This document shows positions 8,865 through 17,369 of a DNA stretch of 64,000 nt, piece by piece (position 1 is the stretch's first letter; every line of letters begins with the position of its first letter). The notes under the pieces were generated by a model. That model searched no databases and had not been told where the DNA came from. It saw nothing but the letters and a program-made list of their open reading frames with translations. Origin of the DNA: an uncultured beta proteobacterium (GTDB taxonomy: Bacteria; Pseudomonadota; Gammaproteobacteria; Burkholderiales; Rhodocyclaceae); assembly GCA_903886975.1 (NCBI GenBank), contig CAISOB010000015.1, positions 27,870 through 91,869 of the forward strand, read 5' to 3'. A program made the translations under genes and the position numbers.

Positions 8865-10435
8865 GGCCGGTGCTCGAGGCCTAAGGCTTCGTGGGCGATT
8901 TCTTCCTCGATGACCGGCGGCGGATTGCCGAGCGGCAAGGTGAAGCTGACGCTGGCGCCGCCTTGCGGACGGTTGGCCGCGCTGATCGTTCCGCCATGCG
9001 CTTCGACAATGGCGCGCGAGATGGCCAACCCAAGGCCGACGCCGGGCGTGGTCGATTCGGCTTCACCGCGCACGAACATCTCGAATACGGGATGTGAATT
9101 GCCGGGCGTAAATCCGCGGCCGCTGTCGCCAACGCTGATTTCGGCCTTGCCCTCGTCCGCGCGCACGGCGATTTCGATCGGCGAACCAGGCGGCGAGTAT
9201 TTCGCGGCGTTTTCGAGCAGGTTGCAGAACACCCGCTCGATCAGCACGGCGTCGAACTCGAGCAGCGGAAAATCCTTGGCCAGGGCGACCTTGACCGGGT
9301 GTTCGGCGAGCGCGCGGCCGAGCAGCTTGATGCTCGCGCCGATGACTTCTTCGACCGGCTGCCATTCCTTCTGCAGCGTCACTTCTCCGGCATGCAGGCG
9401 GGCCATGTCGAGCAGATTGCCGACCAGGCCAGCCAGACGCTCGGCCTGTTCGCGAATGGCCTCGGCCGTCTCCAGCGCGTTTGCGGCTAGCGGCGGTTTG
9501 CTGACGGTCAGCGAATCGGCGAGCCCGACGAGCGCCGTCAGCGGCGTGCGCAGATCGTGCGACAGCGCCGAAAGTATCGAACTGCGCAGACGCTCTGAGA
9601 CGACCTGCACCTGCGTGTTCTGGGCCACGTCGACGTAATGCACGCGCTCGATGGCGATTGCGGCCAGTGAGGCCATCGTTTCCAGGCGTTCGCGCTGGCC
9701 CAGCAGGCGATCGGCGTCGCCGTCGACCGGCGCCACGGCGATGACGCCGCGCACGCGCATCGGCGCCTTGAGCGGCAGGTAGAGCACGGCATAGCCGCTA
9801 TCGACGAGTTGCGAGCAATTGACCGAGGCGCCGCCTTCGAAAGCGATGATCGCCAGGCGCGGCTCGATCTGCAGGCGGGCCGCTTCCTGCCCGACACAGG
9901 GTTGCAGGCCGCCGGTCCCATCGGGCAGAAGGATCGTCGCTTCGGCGTTCAGTACCTGACGCTGGAATTTGCGCGTGATTTCGGCAATCTGCTCGACGGT
10001 CAGCGTACCGGCGAGGTCGCGCGCCATTTCGTAGAGCGCCCGGGTGCGCATGGCTTCGGTGTCCGATTCATCGGCTTGCCGCCGCAGGCCTGCGGTCAGC
10101 TCTCCGGTGATGATCGCCACCGCCAGCATTACGGCAAAAGTGATCAGGTACTGCGCGTCGTGGACGGCAAATGAAAAGCGCGGCGGAACGAAGAAGAAGT
10201 CGAACAGAGCGACGCTGAGAAAAGCCGCCAACAGCGCCGGTTTCAGGCCCAGCGTGACGGCGACGAGGAGAACCGTGAGCAGGAATAGCATCACGATATT
10301 CGCCAAATCCAGATGCCCAAACAATGGCACGGCAATTAACGTCATCGCCGCGCAGAGTAGCGCAGCAAGCGCGAATTTTTGCCAGTCGGCGAGACTGGCG
10401 AGCCAGGTGTTTTGTTGCTTAGAAAGAAGCCCCAT
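8861..10435 (-). CDS. kdpD: KdpD-like sensor histidine kinase, lacking the N-terminal KdpD/USP half
   Basis: From the ATG at 10435 the protein is 524 residues. It begins with the four-helix KdpD membrane domain (about residues 20-112), then a GAF-like sensor domain (about 140-265), a HisKA H-box with His293 in ALSHDLRTPLTALVG, N-box Asn405/Asn409 in NLLENAAKYSP and a G-box GDSGRGF. Standard KdpD has some 370 further N-terminal residues (KdpD domain with Walker motif, then a universal-stress-like domain); these are absent. An open frame extends to 10753, but its 106 extra residues do not resemble KdpD and overlap the opposite-strand DUF1003 gene. It couples to kdpE by a 4-base overlap. Confidence 0.88.
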   Translation of the reverse strand: MGLLSKQQNTWLASLADWQKFALAALLCAAMTLIAVPLFGHLDLANIVMLFLLTVLLVAVTLGLKPALLAAFLSVALFDFFFVPPRFSFAVHDAQYLITFAVMLAVAIITGELTAGLRRQADESDTEAMRTRALYEMARDLAGTLTVEQIAEITRKFQRQVLNAEATILLPDGTGGLQPCVGQEAARLQIEPRLAIIAFEGGASVNCSQLVDSGYAVLYLPLKAPMRVRGVIAVAPVDGDADRLLGQRERLETMASLAAIAIERVHYVDVAQNTQVQVVSERLRSSILSALSHDLRTPLTALVGLADSLTVSKPPLAANALETAEAIREQAERLAGLVGNLLDMARLHAGEVTLQKEWQPVEEVIGASIKLLGRALAEHPVKVALAKDFPLLEFDAVLIERVFCNLLENAAKYSPPGSPIEIAVRADEGKAEISVGDSGRGFTPGNSHPVFEMFVRGEAESTTPGVGLGLAISRAIVEAHGGTISAANRPQGGASVSFTLPLGNPPPVIEEEIAHEALGLEHRP

Positions 10436-10712
10436 GATTGACCCATTATTCCAAATTAGCTTGAATTCAAGCCTGCCGTCATTTTCTCGCGCTGAAAGTA
10501 AAAATTGTGTAAAAATTTTTTTGGCGCGGCATTGCCACGGCATCGCTGTCCTGCATGGATTGTTCGCCGGGCAGGAATTTGGCTTCGTGTGAATGAGAGG
10601 CAATGTCAATCCGGCGTGCCGTGCTAACCTTGCCGCGGGCCCGTCAATTTGCGACGCGCACAGCGCCAGCAATCCACAATCCGTAGCGCAGGAAAACCCA
10701 TTGGGAGTGACA

Positions 10713-11270
10713 ATGTCGACGAATTTTACGAGCAGCACAGATACAAACTCCACGGTGCCGTCCGAGCCGGCAAATCATCATCTTAGATTTCATGTTCGGA
10801 ATGCTCACCTCGCGCCGGTATTTGGCACGGACTGGTTCGCATTGAAAGCGGAGGCCTTTGCGCGATTCTTCGGCACGCCGTCGTTTCTCATCGCACAGAC
10901 GATAATCGTTGCTCTGTGGATAGTCGCGAACGTCGCGGGACTTGCCAAGTTTGACCTTTATCCTTTTATCCTCTTGAACCTTGCCTTCAGTCTGCAAGCG
11001 GCCTATGCGGCGCCCCTGATTCTGCTGGCGCAGACGCGACAAGCCGACCGCGACAAGGCCCACGCGGAGGCGGATGCCCGGCATCGGGAGGATTTGGCAA
11101 CGGCCAGTGAACAGCGTCAAACGCTTGTCGGGCAACAGACCTTGCAGTTGATGGAGTTGTTGAAACAAAACACGGAATTGACCGAGCTCACCAAACAATT
11201 AAGCCAGCGCATTGAGGGCCTGACGCGGGAAATGCACGCCAGATTCTTGCAGCAGGGCCAGGTCACTTAG
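10713..11270 (+). CDS. DUF1003 membrane protein
   Basis: This protein has 185 residues from the ATG at 10713, chosen because GGGAGTGA precedes it; the frame is open further upstream to 10593. Two hydrophobic helices (FLIAQTIIVALWIVANV and PFILLNLAFSLQAAYAAPLILL) are followed by QTRQADRDKAHAEAD, the arrangement typical of DUF1003 (PFILLNLxxSxxAAxxAP.I...QxRQxxRD). A long polar coiled-coil-like tail rich in Gln and Glu follows (residues ~125-185). The family has no settled function. It is divergent from the kdpD-like gene. Confidence 0.85.
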   Translation: MSTNFTSSTDTNSTVPSEPANHHLRFHVRNAHLAPVFGTDWFALKAEAFARFFGTPSFLIAQTIIVALWIVANVAGLAKFDLYPFILLNLAFSLQAAYAAPLILLAQTRQADRDKAHAEADARHREDLATASEQRQTLVGQQTLQLMELLKQNTELTELTKQLSQRIEGLTREMHARFLQQGQVT

Positions 11271-11315
11271 ACTGATCGAGAACTGGCGGCAGTCAAAGGG
11301 AATAGATGGAAATCG

Positions 11316-12431
11316 ATGATGAAGAACCCGCTGATCGAGAAGATAGAAGCCAAGTTGTTCGCAGTTCCTCTGTCGGAAGTGCTGGTCGACGCCAAGCATG
11401 GGGACCATACGCATTTTGAATTGGTGACGGTGACCATCACGCTGGACGACGGGCAGGAAGGCACGGGATATACCTATACGGGCGGCAAGGGCGGTCATGC
11501 CATTCTGGCGATGATCAAGTCCGATCTGGCTTCGGTGCTCGCGGGCGAGGAAGCGGCCGAGATCGATCGCATCCACGACTTTATGGAATGGCATATCCAT
11601 TATGTCGGGCGCGGCGGGATCGCCTCGTTTGCCATTTCGGCGATCGATATCGCACTCTGGGATATCCGCTGCAAGTCCATGGGACAACCGCTTTGGAAAG
11701 TAGCCGGCGGCGCCTCGAATGTGACGAAGGCCTATTGCGGCGGCATCGACCTTGGCTTCTCGACAACCCGGTTGCTGAACAATATCCAGGGCTATCTGGC
11801 GCGCGGATTCAATGGCGTCAAGATCAAGGTCGGACGAAGCGATCTTGATGAAGATATCGAGCGTGTTCGAGCAGTGCGGGAACTCATTGGCGATGACACG
11901 ACCTTTATGGTCGACGCCAATTATTCGATGAGCGTCGATCAGGCGATTCTTGCCGCCAAAGCTTTCATGCCCCATGACATATTCTGGTTCGAAGAACCGA
12001 CGCTGCCCGACGATTATCAGGGATACGCCGCCATTGCCGCTGCGACGGGAATGCCACTGGCAATGGGCGAGAACCTCCATACCATTCACGAATTCCGAAC
12101 GGCCTTCGAGCAGGCAAGACTCTCCTACATACAGCCCGATGCGTCGAATTGCGGCGGCATCACGGGATGGCTGCGTGTCGCCGAATTGTCGAGGCAATAC
12201 GGGATTCCGGTTTGCACGCATGGTATGCAGGAACTGCACGTCAGTCTGCTTTCGGCGCAAGCCAATGCGGGCTGGCTGGAAGTTCACAGCTTTCCAATCG
12301 ATGAATACACGACGCGACCTTTGGTCGTTAAAAATCGCCTTGCCGTGGCACCAGACTTTCCGGGTATAGGTGTAAATTTCGATTGGAATAAGCTCAAGCC
12401 TCACCTGGTCACAGACGCCGTCATCTTCTGA
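11316..12431 (+). CDS. Enolase-superfamily enzyme, mandelate racemase/muconate lactonizing type (probable acid-sugar dehydratase)
   Basis: This 371-residue protein carries the complete active-site set of the mandelate racemase subgroup: Lys169-x-Lys171 (KIKVG), metal ligands Asp200 (DAN), Glu226 (FEEP) and Glu252 (GEN), and the Asp275/His302 dyad ([18 protein letters not shown]). The N-terminal capping domain (residues 1-125) and a TIM barrel are in normal order. Such enzymes abstract an alpha-proton from a carboxylate, mostly to dehydrate acid sugars (galactarate, talarate, rhamnonate and similar). The exact substrate is unknown. It lies convergent to the RpiR regulator and 1.2 kb from the catabolic operon, so it may belong to the same function, but no shared operator is seen in front of it. 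Confidence 0.88.
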   Translation: MMKNPLIEKIEAKLFAVPLSEVLVDAKHGDHTHFELVTVTITLDDGQEGTGYTYTGGKGGHAILAMIKSDLASVLAGEEAAEIDRIHDFMEWHIHYVGRGGIASFAISAIDIALWDIRCKSMGQPLWKVAGGASNVTKAYCGGIDLGFSTTRLLNNIQGYLARGFNGVKIKVGRSDLDEDIERVRAVRELIGDDTTFMVDANYSMSVDQAILAAKAFMPHDIFWFEEPTLPDDYQGYAAIAAATGMPLAMGENLHTIHEFRTAFEQARLSYIQPDASNCGGITGWLRVAELSRQYGIPVCTHGMQELHVSLLSAQANAGWLEVHSFPIDEYTTRPLVVKNRLAVAPDFPGIGVNFDWNKLKPHLVTDAVIF

Positions 12432-12448
12432 CAAAGCACGGAGAACCT

Positions 12449-12616
12449 GTGCGGCCTGTACCGGAACTCAGCGATGAACGCGAGTGGATAAAGGCGAGGT
12501 GGTTTGCCCAGCTGGTCAAACTCGGTGCAGGCGGCGACTTTTCAGTCACTGCGGACTTTAAGCTAATCGTCCATGAGGATATTCATCTGCTTCAAGATCG
12601 GTTCGGCCGCGTTTAA
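12449..12616 (+). CDS. Possible small ORF, antisense to the end of the regulator gene
   Basis: A GTG at 12449 preceded by GGAGA opens a 55-residue frame (starts VRPVPELSDEREWIKARW) ending at a TAA at 12614-12616. It follows the dehydratase gene by 17 bases and overlaps the 3' end of the opposite-strand rpiR-like gene by 54 bases. The Trp/charged-rich start looks protein-like, but I recognise no family. It may be a truncated gene or chance. Confidence 0.3.
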   Translation: MRPVPELSDEREWIKARWFAQLVKLGAGGDFSVTADFKLIVHEDIHLLQDRFGRV

Positions 12617-13417
12617 GCGGTCCTTTGTTTGTTGCGGGAATGCCAGCGCGAAAGAGGTGATCAGGAAGTCAATGAGAAACGTCGGTCCCGCAATGGAATT
12701 GTGGAAAGCCAAACTGCGGACTGAGCACGGCAAAAGCACATCGGCCAACGGTGCGAGTGGTGAGCCGTAGCCGTCGGTAATGACCACGATCTTTGGCCCG
12801 AATTGTTTGACTATCTTCAGTGCCTCAACCGTCGACCGTGAATAGCGCGGCATGGTGATCCCGATGACCAAATCGGCCGGCGTCATATTGATAATTTCGT
12901 CGACAATGTTTCCGGAGTCCGCTTCGAGAAGCGTGCAATTGCCGGTAACCTGGTTGAGCGTCTGGTGCAGGTAATACGCGATGGCGAAGCTTGACCGAAT
13001 TCCCACGATGTAGATGTTTCTGGCCTTGGCGATGAGATCGACACATTCGTCGATGACATCCTTCGTCAGGAAGTCCATCATCGACTTGAGATTGTTGATA
13101 TGGTTATCGGCACAATTGGACAATATGCTGCTGTGCTTGAGTGATTTCTTGCTCACCTCCAATCGCGTGGTCGGGGCAACGCGGTCACGCAATAGCTCCT
13201 GCAGATCCCTTTGAAAATCGCTGTACCCTGAATAGCCGAGCTGGAACGACAGGCGCATGACCGTTGCCGTGCTGACCCCGGCTTGGAGAGACAGTTGATC
13301 TAGCGTCATGAAAGACGTGTCAACCGGGTTCTTGAGAATATAGTCCGCAACCCGCCGCAGCGCCGGCGTCATTTGTGCGGTTTCTCGTTCAAGACGAGTA
13401 AGCAGAGTTTGTCGCAT
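12563..13417 (-). CDS. Transcriptional regulator, RpiR/MurR family
   Basis: This 284-residue regulator has an N-terminal RpiR helix-turn-helix (residues ~1-77; LDQLSLQAGVSTATVMRLSFQLGYSGYSDFQ) and a C-terminal SIS domain (residues ~125-255; IYIVGIRSSFAIAYYLHQ and VIGITMPRYSRSTVEAL) that in this family binds a phosphosugar or other small acid effector. It is transcribed away from the aminotransferase operon. A copy of the ATTACAACAT word lies 44 bases before its start and three more lie just after the operon promoter, so it most likely represses the operon and itself. Confidence 0.92.
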   Translation of the reverse strand: MRQTLLTRLERETAQMTPALRRVADYILKNPVDTSFMTLDQLSLQAGVSTATVMRLSFQLGYSGYSDFQRDLQELLRDRVAPTTRLEVSKKSLKHSSILSNCADNHINNLKSMMDFLTKDVIDECVDLIAKARNIYIVGIRSSFAIAYYLHQTLNQVTGNCTLLEADSGNIVDEIINMTPADLVIGITMPRYSRSTVEALKIVKQFGPKIVVITDGYGSPLAPLADVLLPCSVRSLAFHNSIAGPTFLIDFLITSFALAFPQQTKDRLNAAEPILKQMNILMDD

Positions 13418-13460
13418 AGCTTGTCAGCACCTCATTTGTCTTTGTTATTGGCTTGACGTC

Positions 13461-13470
13461 ATTACAACAT
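13461..13470. promoter_or_regulatory. Putative RpiR operator in front of the regulator gene
   Basis: ATTACAACAT is identical to the copy at 13598-13607 in front of the divergent operon. It sits 44 bases upstream of the regulator start codon, a position suited to autoregulation. Inference from repetition and placement only. Confidence 0.5.
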
Positions 13471-13526
13471 GGCGCCAGCTCTTGGAGAAGTTAGCAGCCG
13501 TCAAAACAGGACCTGATTCGATTCGA

Positions 13527-13556
13527 TTGACAGGACATTATCCCCCCGCGTATGAT
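13527..13556 (+). promoter_or_regulatory. Sigma-70-type promoter of the catabolic operon
   Basis: A perfect -35 TTGACA (13527-13532) and a -10 TATGAT (13551-13556) are separated by 18 bases. Transcription would begin near 13563, about 65 bases before the aminotransferase start codon and directly ahead of the repeated operator words. Confidence 0.7.
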
Positions 13557-13568
13557 GAAATGTATTAT

Positions 13569-13607
13569 TTACAACATAAGTATATCGTGTTGTACAAATT
13601 ACAACAT
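13569..13607. promoter_or_regulatory. Triple operator cluster (TTACAACAT words) downstream of the promoter
   Basis: TTACAACAT occurs at 13569-13577, its inverted form GTGTTGTA at 13587-13594, and ATTACAACAT at 13598-13607. The first two form an inverted repeat (ACAACA...TGTTGT). The cluster covers about +6 to +45 of the predicted transcript, where a bound repressor would block RNA polymerase. The divergent RpiR-type regulator is the natural binder. Confidence 0.6.
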
Positions 13608-13627
13608 ATCGGAAGGGGGCTTGTGCC

Positions 13628-14788
13628 GTGAAAGCTTGCGAAGACTTTTCTCTCTTTACTCCCGGCCCCGTCAATGTGCCCCCGAGGGTTTTGGCGGCGG
13701 GTGCTCGCCCCTTTCTTCATCATCGCACTGCTGAAGCCGGTGTGATCATTTCGAGCTTGGTACAACAAGCGAAAAATCTTTTCGAGACACGGCAGGACGT
13801 CCTTCTCGTGCACACCACCGGTCGCGGCGCGATGGAAGGTGCCATCCAAAATCTGTTGTCGCCGGGTGACGAAATCCTCTCGGTTTGCAACGGTAAATTT
13901 GGCGAGATGTTCGCGGAAATCGCAGAAAAGAACGGGGTGGTTGCGCATTGCATTGGCACCGACTGGTTAAAGCCATTGCGCCTGGAGGATGTGGAGGAGG
14001 CGCTCAAGACTAGGCCCAATATCAAGGCGATTACCGTATGCCATAACGAAACAACGACGGCTTGCCTCAACGATGTCGAGGGCATTGCTTGCACCGCAAA
14101 AAGGTACGGCATCCTGACGATCGTCGATGCAGTCAGTTCCGCCGGGTGCGCGCCGATCCGGTTTGACGCCTGGCAAATTGACGCGCTCGTGACGGCGTCG
14201 CAAAAAGGGCTTATGTCCCCGCCGGGATTGAGCCTCGTGGTCTTGAGCGATGCAGCTTGGCAGGCGGTCGATGCTTCGAGGAATACCCGGTTCTATATTC
14301 AATTCCGAGATATTCAAAAGAATCTGAATGGCAAACGCGCCGAAACGCCGGGGACGACACCGATGTCCCTGGTCGCCAGCGTGGATGAGGCGCTGTCGAT
14401 GATTCTGTCGGAAGGCAAAGAGCAGTGTTACGAACGCCATGAACTTGTGGCGAAAGCGATTCGCTCCGGGTTGACCGCCATGGGGCTCAGCCTTTTTCCC
14501 GAACAATCCAATAGCCGGTCGCCAGCGCTGACGGCTTTCCGCGTCGCTCCGGAAGTGAGCACGGCACTGAAGAAGTATCTGCGGGAGACGTTTGGCATCG
14601 TCGTCGCCAGCGGGCTGGGGAAAGACTACAAAGACAGCGTTGTGCGCATCGGGCACATGGGGCATGTCTATGCAAAAGATGCGCTGACTATCATTGCGGC
14701 GGTGGAAGCGAGCCTCTTTCATTTCGGCGCAATAAAGTCAATCGGGGCTGGAACCGCTGCGTGCTCGCGATCGATCATCGGGGATTAG
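13628..14788 (+). CDS. Class V PLP aminotransferase (serine/alanine-glyoxylate type)
   Basis: This fold-type I aminotransferase of 386 residues starts at a GTG with GGAAGGGGG about 9 bases before it. Family marks are FTPGPVNVPPRVL (residues 10-22), HHRTAEAG (31-38), the HTTGRGAMEGAI phosphate-binding stretch (62-73), Asp167 (TIVDAVSSAG, pyridine N) and the Schiff-base Lys193 (TASQKGLMSPPG). Relatives use alanine, serine, ureidoglycine or phosphonate amines with glyoxylate or pyruvate. It is first in an operon with an acidic amino-acid/dicarboxylate symporter, an aconitase-like pair and an HMG-aldolase-like protein, so I infer it deaminates an imported amino acid to a 2-oxo acid. It is not SerC. 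Confidence 0.88.
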   Translation: MKACEDFSLFTPGPVNVPPRVLAAGARPFLHHRTAEAGVIISSLVQQAKNLFETRQDVLLVHTTGRGAMEGAIQNLLSPGDEILSVCNGKFGEMFAEIAEKNGVVAHCIGTDWLKPLRLEDVEEALKTRPNIKAITVCHNETTTACLNDVEGIACTAKRYGILTIVDAVSSAGCAPIRFDAWQIDALVTASQKGLMSPPGLSLVVLSDAAWQAVDASRNTRFYIQFRDIQKNLNGKRAETPGTTPMSLVASVDEALSMILSEGKEQCYERHELVAKAIRSGLTAMGLSLFPEQSNSRSPALTAFRVAPEVSTALKKYLRETFGIVVASGLGKDYKDSVVRIGHMGHVYAKDALTIIAAVEASLFHFGAIKSIGAGTAACSRSIIGD

Positions 14789-14843
14789 CTTTCACGCGTA
14801 ACCGATTCTGTCGAAATTCAACCGCTTACTTTGAGGGGACGAA

Positions 14844-16109
14844 ATGACTGCCGTATCAACAACTGCAACTGCTCCAAGAAGCAGAAAACAACCGTATTAC
14901 ATTTTGGCCGCATTGGTCGGTGGAATAATCTTCGGCTACCTCTTTCCAAGTGCCGCGGATTCGCTTAAACCGTTCGGGGATGCGTTCATCAAGATGATCA
15001 AGATGATCATCGTTCCCCTGGTACTGGCGACGCTTATCACGGGCATTGCCGGTGCCGGTGATTTCAAGAAGATGGGCAAGCTTGGCGGGAAGACGCTGAT
15101 CTGGTTTACCTTCGCATCGACTATCGCTCTGCTTCTCGGCCTGGTGATGGCGAATCTTATCAAACCGGGTTCCGGCGTCGCCTTGATGCAGGTGGCACCG
15201 CCTCCCGGCGCTAACAAGACGCTCACGCTGATGAGCAACACCGATCTTCTGCTCAGCGTAATTCCGAGCAATATATTCGAGTCGCTCGGGACCGCGAATA
15301 TGTTGCAAATCGTCTTCTTCTCGTGCTTCTTCGGGGTGGCCACCGCGTCTCTCGGCCAGCGAGGAAAACCGATCCTCGATTTCATGACCGCGCTGATGGA
15401 GACGATGTTCGCGGTAACCAACTATGTCATGAAGCTCACGCCGGTAGCAGTCTTCGCCCTTGTCGGATGGACCGTCGGGAAATATGGCCTGGATTTGATC
15501 CTGCCGCTTGGGAAACTGATCGTCACGCTATATGCCGGCCTCATCATCTTTATCGCAACCGTTCTTTGGACCGCATGTCTGGTTATGAAAGTGAGCTTTT
15601 TCCAGGTCCTGCGCGCCATGAAGCAGCCGCTGATTCTTGCTTTCACCACGTGCTCGAGCGAAGCCGCCCTTCCCTTGATGCTGGAGAATCTGCAGAAATT
15701 CGGCGTGCCAAAACACATCGTGAGTTTCGTTTTGCCTACCGGCTACTCATTCAATCTCGATGGGTCGATTCTGTACAAGTGCATGGCGCTCGTTTTCATC
15801 GCGCAGATGTATAACATTCCGCTCGACGTTTCGACTCAGGCCATGATGGTCGTCACAATGGCGATTGTGCAAAAAGGATCTGCCGGTGTCCCAGGGGCCG
15901 CATTCATGGGGCTGTCATTCGGTGTCGTCGCTTTCCATCTTCCAATGGAGGGTTTGTTCATGATCATGGGAATCGATCGCCTCCTCGATATGGGACGAAC
16001 ATCGACGAACGTGATTGGCAATGCCGTGGCCTCGATACTGGTCGCGCGTTGGGAAAATGAGCTTCCGCCCGAAACCGTGCAAGCGGCTTACACGAAGAAT
16101 TACGACTAG
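14844..16109 (+). CDS. Dicarboxylate/amino acid:cation symporter (DAACS family)
   Basis: This 421-residue inner-membrane transporter is of the GltP/DctA/glutamate-aspartate family, with 8 membrane helices and two re-entrant loops. Family marks are FIKMIKMIIVPLVLATLITGIAG (about 48-70), the serine-bearing hairpin TTCSSEAALPLMLENL (about 272-287), PTGYSFNLDGSILY (about 297-310) and the second hairpin QKGSAGVPGAAF (about 345-356). It imports acidic amino acids or C4-dicarboxylates with Na+ or H+. Being second in the operon behind an aminotransferase, an acidic amino acid is the more likely substrate. Confidence 0.92.
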   Translation: MTAVSTTATAPRSRKQPYYILAALVGGIIFGYLFPSAADSLKPFGDAFIKMIKMIIVPLVLATLITGIAGAGDFKKMGKLGGKTLIWFTFASTIALLLGLVMANLIKPGSGVALMQVAPPPGANKTLTLMSNTDLLLSVIPSNIFESLGTANMLQIVFFSCFFGVATASLGQRGKPILDFMTALMETMFAVTNYVMKLTPVAVFALVGWTVGKYGLDLILPLGKLIVTLYAGLIIFIATVLWTACLVMKVSFFQVLRAMKQPLILAFTTCSSEAALPLMLENLQKFGVPKHIVSFVLPTGYSFNLDGSILYKCMALVFIAQMYNIPLDVSTQAMMVVTMAIVQKGSAGVPGAAFMGLSFGVVAFHLPMEGLFMIMGIDRLLDMGRTSTNVIGNAVASILVARWENELPPETVQAAYTKNYD

Positions 16110-16121
16110 GACGACTTTGCT

Positions 16122-17369
16122 GTGAGTGGCCTAACAATCGCCGAGAAGATTTTTTCTTCACATGCCGGCCGGACAGTGCATGCCGGCGAGGATATCGTGG
16201 CGTCGGTCGATCTGGTGATGGCAACAGACGGCTCGGGTCCTCTGGCGCTTGATCTGTTCAAGAAGATGGACGGGAAGGCCGTTTTTGATCCTGAGAAGAT
16301 TGTCATGGTTCTGGATCATTATGTTCCTTGCCCAAATGACAAAGTCGCGGCACTACAAGATGGCATGAGGGCATTTGCGGCGGCGGGAAATTGCAGAATC
16401 TTCGACCTGGGCGAAGGCATTTGCCATCAGTTGCTGCCCGAGAACCGGTATATCCAGCCGGGCCATCTGATCGTCGGCGGCGACTCGCATTCGACGACCT
16501 ATGGCGCGTTCAATGCCGTCGGAACCGGAATCGGCTCATCAGATCTTGCCGCTGCGATGATCGCGGGAAAGCTGTGGTTCAAGGTACCGCACAGCATCAG
16601 GATTACGTTGAACGGTCAGCTTAAGCGGTGGGTTACGGCCAAGGATTTGGCTCTTTGCATCGTGGGACTTCTCGGGGCAGACGGCGCTGCGTATAAGGCG
16701 ATCGAGTTTTCCGGATGCGCTATCGGCGATCTGCCGATTGACGACCGCATGACGCTTTGCAACATGATGGTGGAAACCGGCGCGAAATGCGCCGTCATGC
16801 CCGGAGACGCCCTGACCCGGTCATTTTATGGCGGAACGGATCGATTCGTATCGGCAGATGAAGATGCCATCTACGAGCAAAGCGTCGACATCGATCTCGG
16901 TTCAATTGAACCCATGGTGGCGCTTCCACATCACGTCGACACGGTTGCTCCGGTTTCCAAACTCAGTGACTTGCCCATGCACATGGGGGTTCTCGGCACG
17001 TGCACCAACGGGCGAGTCAGTGATCTTGAGTTGGCCTTGTCCGTGATGGGTGATTCGCCCGTGGCCAAAGGATTCGAACTGCTCGTCGTTCCGGCATCGC
17101 GATCCGTTTATCTCGAAGCCCTTAGAAAAGGTCTCATCGAAAAGCTGGTTGCGAAGGGAGCCGTTGTGCTGCCCCCGGGGTGCGGGCCATGCTGCGGATC
17201 GAGTCCCGGCATACCGAGCAATGGGGAAAATGTCATATCAACCGCCAACCGGAATTTCATCGGGCGAATGGGCAATGTTGCCGCAAATATCTATTTGGCC
17301 TCGCCGGCAACCGTTGCCGCGAGCGCAGTCAAAGGCGTGCTTGCCGACCCCAGGGGAGAGGCGCGATGA
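16122..17369 (+). CDS. Aconitase-family hydro-lyase, large subunit (LeuC/HacA-like)
   Basis: This 415-residue large subunit starts at GTG 16122, 12 bases after the symporter stop. It is the short two-subunit type (isopropylmalate isomerase, homoaconitase, dimethylmalate dehydratase). The 4Fe-4S ligands are Cys294 (LGTCTNGR), Cys354 and Cys357 (PPGCGPCCG), and [20 protein letters not shown] (119-138) is the substrate/structural motif. Because it sits in a regulated catabolic operon and not with leuB or leuA, a leucine role is unlikely; hydration or dehydration of a branched C5-C6 dicarboxylate is inferred. The next gene overlaps by 4 bases and encodes the small subunit. Confidence 0.9.
   Translation: MSGLTIAEKIFSSHAGRTVHAGEDIVASVDLVMATDGSGPLALDLFKKMDGKAVFDPEKIVMVLDHYVPCPNDKVAALQDGMRAFAAAGNCRIFDLGEGICHQLLPENRYIQPGHLIVGGDSHSTTYGAFNAVGTGIGSSDLAAAMIAGKLWFKVPHSIRITLNGQLKRWVTAKDLALCIVGLLGADGAAYKAIEFSGCAIGDLPIDDRMTLCNMMVETGAKCAVMPGDALTRSFYGGTDRFVSADEDAIYEQSVDIDLGSIEPMVALPHHVDTVAPVSKLSDLPMHMGVLGTCTNGRVSDLELALSVMGDSPVAKGFELLVVPASRSVYLEALRKGLIEKLVAKGAVVLPPGCGPCCGSSPGIPSNGENVISTANRNFIGRMGNVAANIYLASPATVAASAVKGVLADPRGEAR

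Noticed and set aside
10436..10753. Extended start for the KdpD-like kinase
   Set aside because: The extra 106 residues do not resemble KdpD, and overlap the divergent DUF1003 gene and its leader; MGLLSKQQ is a natural start.
11199..12434. Minus-strand frame opposite the enolase-superfamily gene (411 codons)
   Set aside because: The opposite strand keeps every catalytic residue of the family; this frame is a shadow.
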